Under the pieces are notes generated by a model. It did no database searches and was not told the DNA's origin. It was given only the letters and a program-made list of their open reading frames with translations. 64,000 nt of DNA from Saxidomus purpurata (lineage: Eukaryota; Mollusca; Bivalvia; Venerida; Veneridae): positions 37,775,818-37,839,817 of the forward strand of contig JAFMSR010000014.1 of NCBI GenBank assembly GCA_022818135.1, given 5' to 3'. Shown here one piece after another: positions 1 to 10,790 of this stretch (positions within the stretch are counted from its first letter, which is position 1; every line of letters starts with the position of its first letter). The translations under genes and the position numbers were made by a program.

Positions 1-813
1 TAAAAGTATACAATCAAAGTATGTCCTTTCATTATATGAAAATGTTAAGAATGTGAAAGGGAGGACATAAAAAGTTCTTCATACCGGTTTGGGGTAGCCG
101 CAGGTTTCACCAGTGCTCGAAAATATTATATTATATCCCCTTAGGTAATATGACCCTAGTGAATTACTTCTGACGTAACGTTATAAACATTGTGACGTCA
201 CTTCAAAAAAAAAAACATGTGAATATCGTTTGTTTTTGTATCATAATGCATTATTCCGATAAGTTTGCATTTAGAAATCTGAATTCACGAGAGTCATATT
301 ACATAGGGGTTGTAATACGAGATTTTCAAACACTGGTGAAAACTGCGGATACACTAATCCGGTATGCAAGAAAAAGTTTAAATCGATAGAAATATCCGTC
401 ACCAATTTTTCGGGACTTAGCAGAGCCTCAGTTACCCTCGGTGACGGATATTTCGATCTGAACCGCGTGCTCAGAAACTACCTTTAATTGGTCCTATTTT
501 GTAGTACACTTGATAAACAATATAAAATATCAACTGTTCACAGAATAGACGATTAAATGCAAAAACCCTAAAGCTTTTGTGAGCGGAGTAAAAAAGCCGT
601 ATAAAACAACTTCGGAAATAGCAAAATTCCGGATATACATAACAAATTTTCTGGGTCCGGGTTTTTCCCTTCTTTATCAAATCTAAAAATATTATATGGA
701 CATAACGAACTCTGAATATAAGAAACACATTTTGATGGTCCCAAGAGTTCATATATACGGAATTTACTGTACTAACTCATTCATTCGGTTCAAACAATTG
801 TAAAATATTTTAC
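1..813. other. Presumed intron 1 of the left chitin synthase
   Basis: This stretch lies downstream of the first coding exon of the left chitin synthase on the minus strand and begins at its GTAAAA donor. No second exon with chitin synthase similarity was found on either strand before the window edge. The corresponding intron of the right copy is about 2.5 kb, so exon 2 is probably just outside the window. Confidence 0.5.
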
Positions 814-1066
814 CTCTGCTACTGTAGCCGAAGTGTCCGTCGAGAGTCTTCAATCCAGGTGTTGTTGTATTGTATGGGGTAAAAATGTTCCAGGTAAGTA
901 CAAGTAAAGCTCCCTTAGAAATAACCGCCGTGCAGAGTACAAGCAGGAAGAGGAAACCTGAGAAGACGAGCTTTGTGGCCCAGTAAACATTGTCCCAGAA
1001 CACATGATCCTCTGACAATATTCTCTCGTCATCTTCATCTTCGAATCTGTCCCATCTTTTGGCCAT
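814..1066 (-). CDS. Chitin synthase CHS-A, first coding exon (gene continues off left edge)
   Basis: This is the N-terminal coding exon of a second chitin synthase. It starts at an ATG (MAKRWDRFEDEDDERIL) and ends at an AGAG|GTAAAA donor, 253 bp, leaving phase 1. The CHS-B first exon (36879-37128) is 250 bp with the same phase. The two share the long block WDRFE..ERILSEDHVFWD, then a hydrophobic segment and the motif TWNIFTP, at roughly two thirds identity. An acceptor (AACGCAG|G, exon edge near 1076) sits just upstream of the ATG, so a non-coding 5' exon is likely. Chitin synthases are multi-pass membrane enzymes that polymerise UDP-GlcNAc into chitin. There is no myosin motor upstream. The catalytic part of this copy is not visible, so whether it is functional cannot be judged. 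Confidence 0.85.
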
Positions 1067-1690
1067 TTCGGGCGACCTGCGTTATATATAGGTGCACTAT
1101 ATTTTTAAGAAGCGTTTTAAGTTCTCTTTGAACAGTTCATGCTACATTTGACAAGACTTTATAATGATTAAATACACTTAGTCTTTATCTAATTATTCTT
1201 TATGTAACTGTCATTTATGATTATTTAAAGTGATTGATAACCGATTTAAACGCTAATGTTTAGATATGAGAATAAGAAAAAATATTTCTTTAATGTCTTA
1301 ACTTTAGAACAAAAGCTTTATTTATACTAATTCACACAAAACTCAATGATTTCCTTGATTGAATCACTATTATAAACTTTAATCGTAGAAGATTTATGCT
1401 GAACTACGCACTTCCTTTCAAAATAAATTTCTTCACGAAATTATTTGTTAAAATGTAAATCTACAAGTTATAAAAATGCTCAAAATGACCGGAAAAATAA
1501 CGGTCAAGAAAAATTCTTAGAGCAAGAAAAATGTTTTGACTGAAAATAAAGGAAAATAAGTTGTGCTCAGCCATTTCTACAAACAAAAAATTATCATAGA
1601 TGATTGATGGAAAAGCATTTTTGTTATTTCTCAACTGTATGTTGGAAGTTTTTTTTTTTTTTTTTGGTTGTTTTTTTTTTTTTTATTTTT

Positions 1691-2380
1691 CACAATAATC
1701 GACGAGACAACTCATCGAAAACTACATCGGTATGATAGTTGATTTCTGCCATGTCCTTATTTCGACACTCCGGAGCGAAAAATGTTTTCGTGTTCTTTCC
1801 TTTTCGCCTCTAAATGTGGAAAACAAATCAAATTAAATGACAAATATCTTTATCATGTTTTCGCCCTTGACTTTGCGGGGCGAAAGACCGAAAACAGATT
1901 GAAGGCGAAACACGAAAAAGGGCGAAAACACGACGTTCTTTTTCGTAAAGTTGTCGAGTTGGAATGTTTTAGTAGGTCGTTTTTTCGTCATTTATTGTCG
2001 TGTTTTAGACTTAGGGGGCGAAAAGTGTGAAACACGTAAAATCGACAAGTAGCTATTTCGTCCGGGCGTTTTTTCGCCTTTCGATTTGGTGGGGCGAAAA
2101 GCAAAAAAAAACACGACATATATAGGAGGCGAAAACGCGACAATTTACGAAAACATGACCAAAAAATGCTCCCTGTTGAGTTTGCGCCCCAAAGTCGAAA
2201 ACACGACAAATGAAGGGCGGAAACACGACGTAAAGGAACACACCAAATCGACGTTAGAGTACAATCAATAGCTGCATCGCCAGTATTTATAGCAACATAA
2301 TAAAATTTAAATTACCGCAACAAAGTGCGACAATAGATCGACGCAACGTTTCGATGAGTTTTTTTTTTTCGATAATTTGT
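1691..2380. mobile_element. MITE-like element with degenerate GGCGAAAACACGAC motifs
   Basis: Arms at about 1691-1722 and 2348-2380 are imperfect inverted repeats. The left arm reversed begins GTTTTCGATGAGTTG and the right arm GTTTCGATGAGTTT; both continue to a CGAT(T/A)A block. Between them, motifs resembling GGCGAAAACACGAC occur many times in both orientations. No coding potential is evident: the small ORFs are read-throughs of the repeated motif. A non-autonomous DNA element is the simplest reading. No clear target duplication was found. Confidence 0.5.
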
Positions 2381-3984
2381 CTTTAGGAAATGTTTCGTCT
2401 ATCGACGAGTTGTCACATTATCTTGTGTTTAGAGATAGAAAAGAGCGTTCAAAAAATGTGTAGCTCTACATACTACGAATAGTAAATAAGATAAAATGTT
2501 TCAAGTAATTGATGAACGACATGAAGACTTTTTAAGACCCTATCTTTAACGTATCCAATTCTACAAAAATTGATAATTTATTACCATTCTTCTAATTCTG
2601 CATCTCGTCCTGTGGAACCCTGAAAAGAGGAGATATTAATTTAAATTTCTGTGTCTTTATTTCACACGTCTCTACCGATAGACGCTGAGCATCCGTATGC
2701 ATTAACATCTATCTTGTCACATTAAGGATGTCTTAAACACTTAGATCTTTTCGGCTTCTAAGCTCAAGATATGAATAGAAGAAAAATAAACACGCACAAA
2801 TAAAATGCCAAATTGTCTTAATTTTTAACTTAAGCCAATATACAAAACACACAATCATCTTACCATTTTAATTCCTTTGGTGCTTCCAGTACTTACGAGA
2901 ACATAAAATCATGCTTAATTAAAAAGCTCATGTTTTTTTTAAAGTTCCTTTTGGGTGAGTTCTTATGAATGTATTCACGCACGCGAAACATTTAAATCAG
3001 TGTTTGACATACATTGTACCAGGAAGACAAGAATTCCTTTTTTTATTGGTCCTCTTTTTACCTACGCATGTATAAATACCGCGTATCGAACTACTTTGTA
3101 TTTTGATACCGTAAAACAATAGAATTCTACCAATTTATATGATTAAGGATTGTAAGATACATGTATGTAATCTGACATTTCTTTGTGGAATTGATCATTT
3201 ATTTTTAAATTTCTTTTAAATCAATTACCAAACCTTTATTGTAGATCTATAGTTGTAGATCCTAATTTAATGCGTAACTAATCATTTAATACATAAACCT
3301 TTTATTAATTGTCAAAATATACACCCTTTGCAAATATTTAAGAATAAGAGTCACTGTTATAAAACTGTTTTATAAGGACCTGGCTTGGTAGGTATTTCTT
3401 TAGCTGCAATGTGGTCATAATAATAATAATAATAATTAAAAAAAATAAAAAATATTATAATAAAAATATTATTTTAAGAAAATAACATATTATGATATGT
3501 ATTCTGATATTTCATATTGCATCATATTTTCAATATGGCCTTTTTGTAATAAGATGAAAAAAAAAATAAAATAAAAACAGTTTTTCGACAAACACTCAAA
3601 AATCATGACTTACACGCGTAGGTAACGCATTACAATAAGTTTGCTAATTGAATTCAAAATCTAATGATATTGTATAACTGGTAGTTCTGATTTCAACGAT
3701 TGTTCGTCATATCTTCGTTTGAAGATGATTTTCAGGGGCTGGACGTACGTTATAAATATGATCATTAGAAAAAATCAAAAGATCAGATTTATACGTAACC
3801 TTGGAGCTAAACTGTTTTGAGATTTATACACAAGTAACGCAGTATGATAGTTACATCTATGTAGAAAAGAAAGCCACTGTAGTTCTTGGAACATTTGTAC
3901 TGGCCTAGTTTGTAATTGTCTGTTTAAAATAATTCTTGCTGCTCTTTTCTGACTCTTAATATTTTTTTGTGGTGGAAAAGCACG
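2381..3984. other. AT-rich intergenic DNA without recognised features
   Basis: AT-rich sequence containing a short TAA run at about 3418-3437 and several A/T homopolymers. No exon, RNA gene or element boundary could be supported. Confidence 0.5.
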
Positions 3985-5090
3985 AGCATTCTATTGTCAT
4001 CGCAGTCTCTGGTTTCTCCGTGTCTCCTGCACGTTTCCTCGTGGTCCCGTGAACTTAGCCCCATGCATCCTTGTATCCCTAATAGCCCTGGTTACACCGT
4101 ATCATCTAGTTTAAACCTAGCTCAGTATCCCGCAAGTTGTCCGCGGATACATAGCTTCCATAGAAAACCTATTCCTTAAGTATTGTTGCAGCCCAAGGAA
4201 CTCGGGCCCCATATAACCTGGTATCAACGTGTCCCCAGATAACACACCTGTCCAACGCTAGTGTAACGGCAGACCCATGAAATAAATTAAGATACCTTAA
4301 GTATTCACCAACCCGGGTAACGCTGCTTTTTACTTTAAATTAGCAGCCGAATGAAACCAGTTCTAGCTGTGTCTCATAGTATCCCAACAACCCTGGTAAT
4401 TGTTCTATCACTCAATATCCCCCTAGCCCCTACTCAACCCAGTGTCTGGGAGTATCACTGCAGCCCGGGTACACCGCCTCCATAGTAAGGTATCCCGCAT
4501 GCCTATGAATTCAGTTTCGCGTCCTCTTACATTAAGAGCCCCTTGTAATACCGTTTCTCGACTCCCGTGGCGCATCCATAGTAACTTCGCCACGGTATGT
4601 ATCCCAGCAGCCCCATGAACTTACTCATGAAGTCACTTGTATAAGCACAGACATTAGTTTCACACCATCCTTTTGAGTATCCTTTGGTATCAATGCAACC
4701 CTGGTTAGACAGCTTTCCTAAGACGTCCCACAGTATCTCATCACCTCGATGAACACAGTCACGTGTCTACGAGAGGGCAAGGGGTATCCAGGGATCGCGG
4801 GGATAATGAGAACAAACGAAGCTTAATTCATGGGCCTACGGGGAAACTCGGGGACCATGGGTAATAAGGGCTGTGGCGACACTAAGGACACGGCGCTTAA
4901 TTAGTCGGGTTGCGGGGAAACTAAAAGATTCTGGGTTAGTAAGGGCCGCTAAGAAAGTAGGGGATGCGTGGCTCAGTTAACGGTGCTGCTTGGAAACAAA
5001 GAGTTACTGCTTTACCAGGGCCGGTGGGAAAACTAGTCGTTACGGGGTCAACTTCAAGGAACTACATGGCTTTGGTGCGGACTTCCTACT
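3985..5090. repeat. Degenerate C-rich to G-rich minisatellite-like tract
   Basis: This tract is much richer in GC than its surroundings. From about 3985 to 4760 the plus strand is C-rich, with recurring short words such as GTATCCC, AGCCCC and CCCTGGT. From about 4770 to 5080 it is G-rich, with words such as GGGGAAACT, GGGTAATAAGGG and GCTTAATTA. The two halves look like the same kind of degenerate unit in opposite orientation. No constant period could be fixed by eye. The 74-codon ORF inside it is not convincing as a gene. Confidence 0.5.
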
Positions 5091-6339
5091 TGTGTAAACC
5101 AACTACAATTTTGCCTAAAGAAAAAAACTATTTTGTGTCATGGGTTCATAAAATAAATCATGTACACCATAGTTTTTCTACTATTTGATCGATTGAATAG
5201 GTTTTTGACCTTAGATGATCTATATTCAAATTTGGCCAAGAATTCATCAAGATGATCATTCTGACCAAGTTTCATGAAGATGGGCAGGCGAAGGCCCATA
5301 TGAGCATCTAACATAAATGCATCAACATAAATTATTACAGTTCAAAACACAAAACAGAATGACAAAATCATTACTAAATGCAGTGAGTTAGTAAAGAAGT
5401 AAATTCAAATCGACACATTGATGTGACCCAAGAGTATTTACGTTCGATTCAGTACAAAATTTCTACTGCTTCGTGATTACTGACCCGGACCAGCCGACGT
5501 GAATCAACAGAAAATCAATTCTGTAACTACTTAGTAATACCAAGTTTTTGAAAAACGCACTGAATCGTTGAATAGGTCAGTGTATATTTTCGTAATTTCC
5601 AGACCAAGAAGTGCTATATCTTTACTACTATATATAGTGAAAAATATTTTTTTTAATTTAATTATTTTGTTTCAATATATCATTAAAGGGGTACCTGGGT
5701 TGTAGAGGGGCCTCTGGGGAATGGGGGTTTATAAAAGAATAAAAAATCTTTTTGGGCCACGATTTTGAGTGGGCTTGCATATAGTTGAGCAATTAATTAC
5801 AAAAACAACATGTTAATGACATGTTTCACTAAAGTTTTTTCACTAAAAAAATCATGCGTTGCAAAAACTGTGATAATTGGCCAAGACGAAGATAACGATA
5901 TTTCCGTAATACAATACTCCGTTGACGTAGATTATTAAAAATATTTCTTTCGTGTATTTGCATGAGAGGTGATCATAGAGCAATAAAGCTTCTCTGTCTT
6001 AATACAACATTGTTTTACCTTGTTAGTCCAATGGACATTAATGTGTTCATTAGTCAATCCTTTATAGATAAAAGTAAAATGGGTGAAACAGCCGCCAAAA
6101 AATAATTTGCCCTCACGCGACCAAGATTTTTTCAATGGGTAGGTAGGTTGTTCTTTTTTTAGGAAAGGGAGTGATTCATTACAAAGCATTGTTTAAATGC
6201 TTCGTAATTAATAACTCAGGCCTTCGGCCCCTCGTGATTAGATTACTACGCATCTACACTCCAAACAGTGATATACTAAACGGCATATCACCCAAATGTG
6301 AAATCTATTTCCTAAACAGATATCTTAAAATAGTTATCT
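5091..6339. other. Intergenic DNA with one repeat fragment
   Basis: The part from about 5205 to 5300 resembles one unit of the repeats near 55.3-56.4 kb (GACC..AGATGA.., ATTCATCAAG, GACCAAGTTTCATGAAGAT) and is a truncated fragment of that family. Nothing else is recognisable. Confidence 0.5.
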
Positions 6340-6437
6340 CATTAAGTAGGTTACATGATAAATAGCATGCTAATTACATACATTATCTGACTAACTAGTT
6401 AAACACATAATTATCACGCTACTTATCTGACTATCTA
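6340..6437. repeat. Satellite-like array, left part
   Basis: Degenerate units built from TAACTAGTTA, ACACATAATTATCACG and CTTATCTGAC words. The array is interrupted by the Tc1-type element and resumes on its other side. Confidence 0.6.
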
Positions 6438-6463
6438 TACTCAGCAAAACTAGAAACGTCCCT
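6438..6463 (+). repeat. Left terminal inverted repeat of the Tc1 element
   Basis: 26 bp that match the reverse complement of 7987-8012 with one difference. A TA target dinucleotide immediately precedes it. Confidence 0.9.
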
Positions 6464-6737
6464 GTTTTATAGCCGGTGAAGCTTTGTCTGTGTAGTTGCT
6501 ACATGTTCAATGTACATGTATTTTAAACCCTGGCGATGTTCAGAATACGATCGTGTACAGTTTACCCGATACGCACGGTTTACATATCGGCCAGTAACCG
6601 GAACGGTCATTTGCACGTTTTGCACGTGCACGCTATACATGTCATCCATATGTTGATTCAGTTCATGTCGTACCATTCATGCGATAGGGGCTATTCTGAA
6701 AATTAAATTTTTTCTTTAATTTTTCACTGTTTTCGGT

Positions 6738-7773
6738 ATGCCACGGCTTTCCGAAAACGAGCGAAATCAGGCAATTGGGATGCTTGCGGGTGGGATGTCC
6801 GCCAGGGTAGTCGCACGTCGGTTCGGGTGCTGTCGGAAGACGATTGATCGTCTTGCAGCCCGGTACCAGCAGACGGGCTGTTCACGACCGGCAGCGACCT
6901 GGCAGGCCTCGTGTAACGACGGCTAGAGCCGATCGTTTCATTACGTTGACGCACTTACGTCAACGTCAATTGGCAGCCACAGTCACTGCTAGGCAATACG
7001 GTGTCTCAGGGCAGACCATTCGCAACCGGTTGCGTCGTAACGCCCAACCAATCAGGGCACGCCGCCCGTACACTGGTCAGATAATGACCCAACGTCACCG
7101 TGCTGCCAGGCTGTAATGGGCGCGACGTCATCTGAACTGGAGAAGGGCTGACTGGAACCGAGTTTTGTTCACCGATGAATCTCGGTTCACAGTTAGTCAT
7201 GCTGACGGAAGATTACGGGTATACAGGCGTAAAAATGAAAGATTCGCCGATTGTTGCATTGTTGAGAAGAACAGGTTTGGGGGAGGGAGCGTAATGGTCT
7301 GGGGTGGGATCATGGGAAACCGGAAGACAGATTTGGTTGTTGTACAGGGCAACATTAATGCACAGCGTTATGTTGCAGACGTGCTAAATGCATATGCCTT
7401 ACCATTTATTCGTCAGCATGGTCCTGGTGTAACATTGATGCAGGACAATGCCCGCCCTCATGTAGCCAGGGTCACCACTCAATTCTTGCAGAAAAACAAT
7501 GTCAACGTCATGACATGGCCCGCGGTTTCCCCGGATCTCAACCTCATTGAGCACATATGGGATCAGCTGGGCCGCAAAGCAAGAGCTAACCATCAGATTG
7601 ACAATGTTCGCGATCTTACACGGGTGTTACAACAGGAATGGAGGAATTTGCCCAACGCATTGGTATTGCGTTACGTTACGTCGATGCGGCGTAGGATCAT
7701 TGCATGCATTCATGCAAATGGTGGCCACACTCGGTACTACGAGATTTACTGGATGTGCCGTATTTCTTATTGA
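6738..7773 (+). pseudogene. Tc1-type transposase, inactivated by a frameshift and a stop
   Basis: A cut-and-paste transposase of the Tc1 group. The N-terminal helix-turn-helix part reads MPRLSENERNQAIGML and then GGMSARVVARRFGC. The frame shifts near 6870-6905, where it continues as the GRPR-containing linker. An in-frame TAA at 7114-7116 interrupts it before the catalytic domain (WARRHLNWRRADW). The catalytic part is intact in sequence: TDESRF, QDNARPHVA and SPDLNLIEHIW, with 34 residues between the second D and the E. The end at 7773 is natural. The frameshift and the stop together mean this copy cannot make a full transposase. Confidence 0.9.
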
Positions 7774-7986
7774 AATTCCATCTCTAAACATTCAATAACA
7801 CCTTTCTGAGTGTTTGTGATTTTTGATTTTGACCCCTGCCTCTCTTGACCGGTTATCTCTCGAAAAGTTAAAAGATAGCCAGATGCAATTAATTGGTTTT
7901 GATACAGAAATGAATGAACTTGTTTTTCTATTTTGATTCATAAAAGTAACCCTTTTGGTTTTCGATAAATCTTTCCTGAAATATGG

Positions 7987-8012
7987 AGGGACGTTTCTAT
8001 TTTTGCTGAGTA
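7987..8012 (-). repeat. Right terminal inverted repeat of the Tc1 element
   Basis: Reverse complement of 6438-6463 with one mismatch, followed by TA at 8013-8014. Confidence 0.9.
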
Positions 8013-8460
8013 TAGTTCCATCAGACGTTAACCACTTGGTAGATATCTAAAATATCAGTACGTAAATATCTGACAAACTAGTTTGACTAACTACTTACAT
8101 AACACGTTAACCACATAACTATCACGATACTTATCTGACTAACTAGTTAACCTCAAAACTATCACGATACCGGTCTATCTAACTAGTTACATAACACTTT
8201 AACCACTTAATTATCACGATAGCTATCTGACTTACGAGTTGCATAACACGTTAACCACATAATTATCACTTTAACCACTTAATAGCCACTAAAATATCAT
8301 TATGTAGGTATCTGTTGGCAGAAGTGGGCAGTAACATACACTTTTTTTAGTTGACATAAGTATCTGTTTGAATAAAAAATAACGCGTTAATCAGATATTT
8401 ATCATGATAATGAAGTGACTAACTAGTTACATAACGTGATAATTAAGTGGTTATGTCGTG
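8013..8460. repeat. Satellite-like array, right part
   Basis: Continuation of the array left of the Tc1 element. The words AACTAGTTACATAACAC, GTTAACCACATAA and TATCACGATACTTATCTGAC recur with a rough spacing of 50-60 bp. Confidence 0.65.
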
Positions 8461-10483
8461 GCAGAAGTATACCACCATACATTTACCTTCACGTGCAGTC
8501 CCCTGAACTCACAGTACATTTTGGAGCATTTTCTTTATATAAATGTCTTCTGTAATTTGCATGTACATTTGAATATGTACCATGTTTGCATAGAATGTCG
8601 TCCATATATACAATGTATATAGGGAAATGAAAATAAAACATATGACACTATGAGCAAATATCTAACCCTCATTCGTCTTTGAAAAAAAATGTCTGAGAAA
8701 CTAAACATTAAATTTCTGGCCTTACTGAGACATAAGTTTTGCGTGCATATCGTTTCTAGTACAAACAGATGAACATGTAAAAGAAACTTTCAAATGCATA
8801 TTTTTTATTTCTAACAAAATAATCAAGCTTTTCATAGGTACTAGGTTCTTGTGACAAAAAGCTAATCAAGGTAAAAATGCAAACAGCTGAAATAAAATAT
8901 ATCACAAATTATTATCACATATGTGCTAAAAGAATAAACGAATATCCTGATGACCCTATATCGCACAACTTTGTTACATTCAAGCATTTTCTATATACAC
9001 AAGTCAGCAACTCTTGAACACTGTTATAAAGGGTCACAGAACGAACATTTCTATCAAATATTATCAAAACCTGAACAATGGTTTCTAGGGAGACAAATTC
9101 TACAAGTTCGCTATAAAGTAATGTAGGAAATACTAAATTCTTGTCCATTAGATGCCATGTTGTCGGATAGACCAACATGGATTGTAGATTTTTGAAGAAG
9201 TAATATGAATCTGACTAAATTTTTTCGTAGAGAAGACCTTTCAAGTTTACACTAATGTACATGTAGACAAAACAAGCTCCGACTTCAAGTTACGACGGTG
9301 TCCGACAAATCAAAATGAGTTGAACAATCTTGAAATTCGTAAAGGCTTAAATTACAATCATTTATGTGTGAAATTATTTGAAAATGCGACCACCGTTTCT
9401 CAAGAAGATTTCTTAAATTTATAAAATAGACATAAAAAAACTAGCCTAGTATTTGACGACTTGGAATAATGTTGGTAGAGGGTCACATCAATGTTTTTTA
9501 AATTATCTTTTTTCCTATATTTCTATATAAAACAAAGGACTTTTGGCGGCGCCAATTTTGAACACTTGGGCTTAGGTTTAAGACTAATGGAGACATGCTA
9601 CAAGCCAAATATCTAAGCTCTGGGTTTTATTATTTTTGAATAAAAATATCTATATAATGTTTTGTTTTAATTTTCGTAGCAAACAAAGTGTATATAGAAT
9701 GTGATTCTTTACTCTTTTTGTAAAGAAAAACTCAAACAATATTTCTGTAAGGTTTGGCCCAATGATGTAAGAGATGCCCTTTGATGTCAAATTAAACTGA
9801 TGCACAATGTTAGAAACCGGACATAGAGATCACAATAGCCGACAATAAGCGCTTCGTGCTCGGATGAACTAACAGTTAACAAAAGTACAAACTAAATACA
9901 TACAACATACACAGCAATGCACATTTATCAATTAAGTGAATACAGAAAGTTTCCAGATTTGTATACCTGTCTCAATCAGTCTGACTTTCACATACTGGAA
10001 GGAAACTCTAAACTTTTATGATAAATGTCTCCAGCTTGTCGTACCTTTAACTTCTAAGATAAGACATGTAATCTCTAAACACACATACAAAACCATACAT
10101 TTGAAATCAACTGCTACAGATTTTATTAAATTGTATGTCTTTTCTCCAACTAGATACTGTAACAAATGTTTATTTAACATTTGATCGACTTTCAGTAACT
10201 GTTTTGCTGCAGTTTCATAAACATCAGATTACATTTGGCACATGTCTAATGTACAATTTGGTCGATGATTGTCCTTTTTTGCACCTTTATTTTATGTATC
10301 TTTCCTTCTTTTACTTTTATAAACATTATTTATTAGACTAAACAAAAGGAAAAGACTGGAAAAGTAGGACTAATATTCACATAATACACATTTTCATTCA
10401 CTTAGTCTCCGCAAAACAGAGCCTTGATGGTGCTTTTTCCTTAACAGTCATAATGTGAATCGGCCTAGTTTAGTCCAATGACG
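8461..10483. other. Intergenic DNA between the two chitin synthase genes
   Basis: No exon, RNA or element with clear boundaries is visible. Small ORFs at 8915-9178 (minus) and 9936-10341 (plus) have the composition of random AT-rich sequence. The 3' UTR of CHS-B should lie in the part next to 10484. Confidence 0.5.
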
Positions 10484-10790
10484 TTACATATTAACAGGCG
10501 TAACATCTTTGTCCTGTGTTTGTCCGTTTTCATATACAAATGCAATTCTGGGTGGTCCAGGAAAGCTGTCTGACTCCAGACTGCTGCTTCGTTGTAGTGT
10601 GGCGGATACAGCTTCATTGTCCTCATTGTCTGACGTTTCTGTCCTCGATGAACCTTGTTCTTGTCTCGAGGGTCCCGGAAAATGTTCTGACGTGGAACTG
10701 ATATTTTGAAATGGTACTACAGTGTTTTGTTCTTGTTCATCAATTACTCTGCTAGTACTCGCTTGTGGCGTGGGGAATGTTTGTTTAAAC
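10484..10790 (-). CDS. CHS-B last coding exon (polar C-terminal tail)
   Basis: An acceptor (TTGTTTACAG|G) opens a 101-codon reading frame ending in TAA at 10486-10484. It encodes a Ser/Thr/Glu-rich, non-membrane tail with SRTETSDNEDNEAVSATLQ and two FPGP motifs. It is joined to CHS-B by position, strand and splice consensus rather than by family similarity. It needs one leftover base pair from the preceding exon (phase 2), which exon 26 supplies only if a weak donor is used. Confidence 0.6.

Larger units (their letters stand above)
6438..8012 (+). mobile_element. Tc1/mariner-type DNA transposon (DD34E), 1,575 bp
   Basis: The element is bounded by 26 bp inverted repeats (6438-6463 and 7987-8012, one mismatch, starting TACTCAGCAAAA) and flanked by TA dinucleotides at 6436-6437 and 8013-8014, as expected for Tc1/mariner insertion. 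It carries one decayed transposase gene on the plus strand. Both ends lie inside a satellite-like array, so the insertion is younger than the array. Confidence 0.92.

Noticed and set aside
1782..2271. Several overlapping small ORFs on both strands
   Set aside because: They are read-through of the repeated GGCGAAAACACGAC-like motif.
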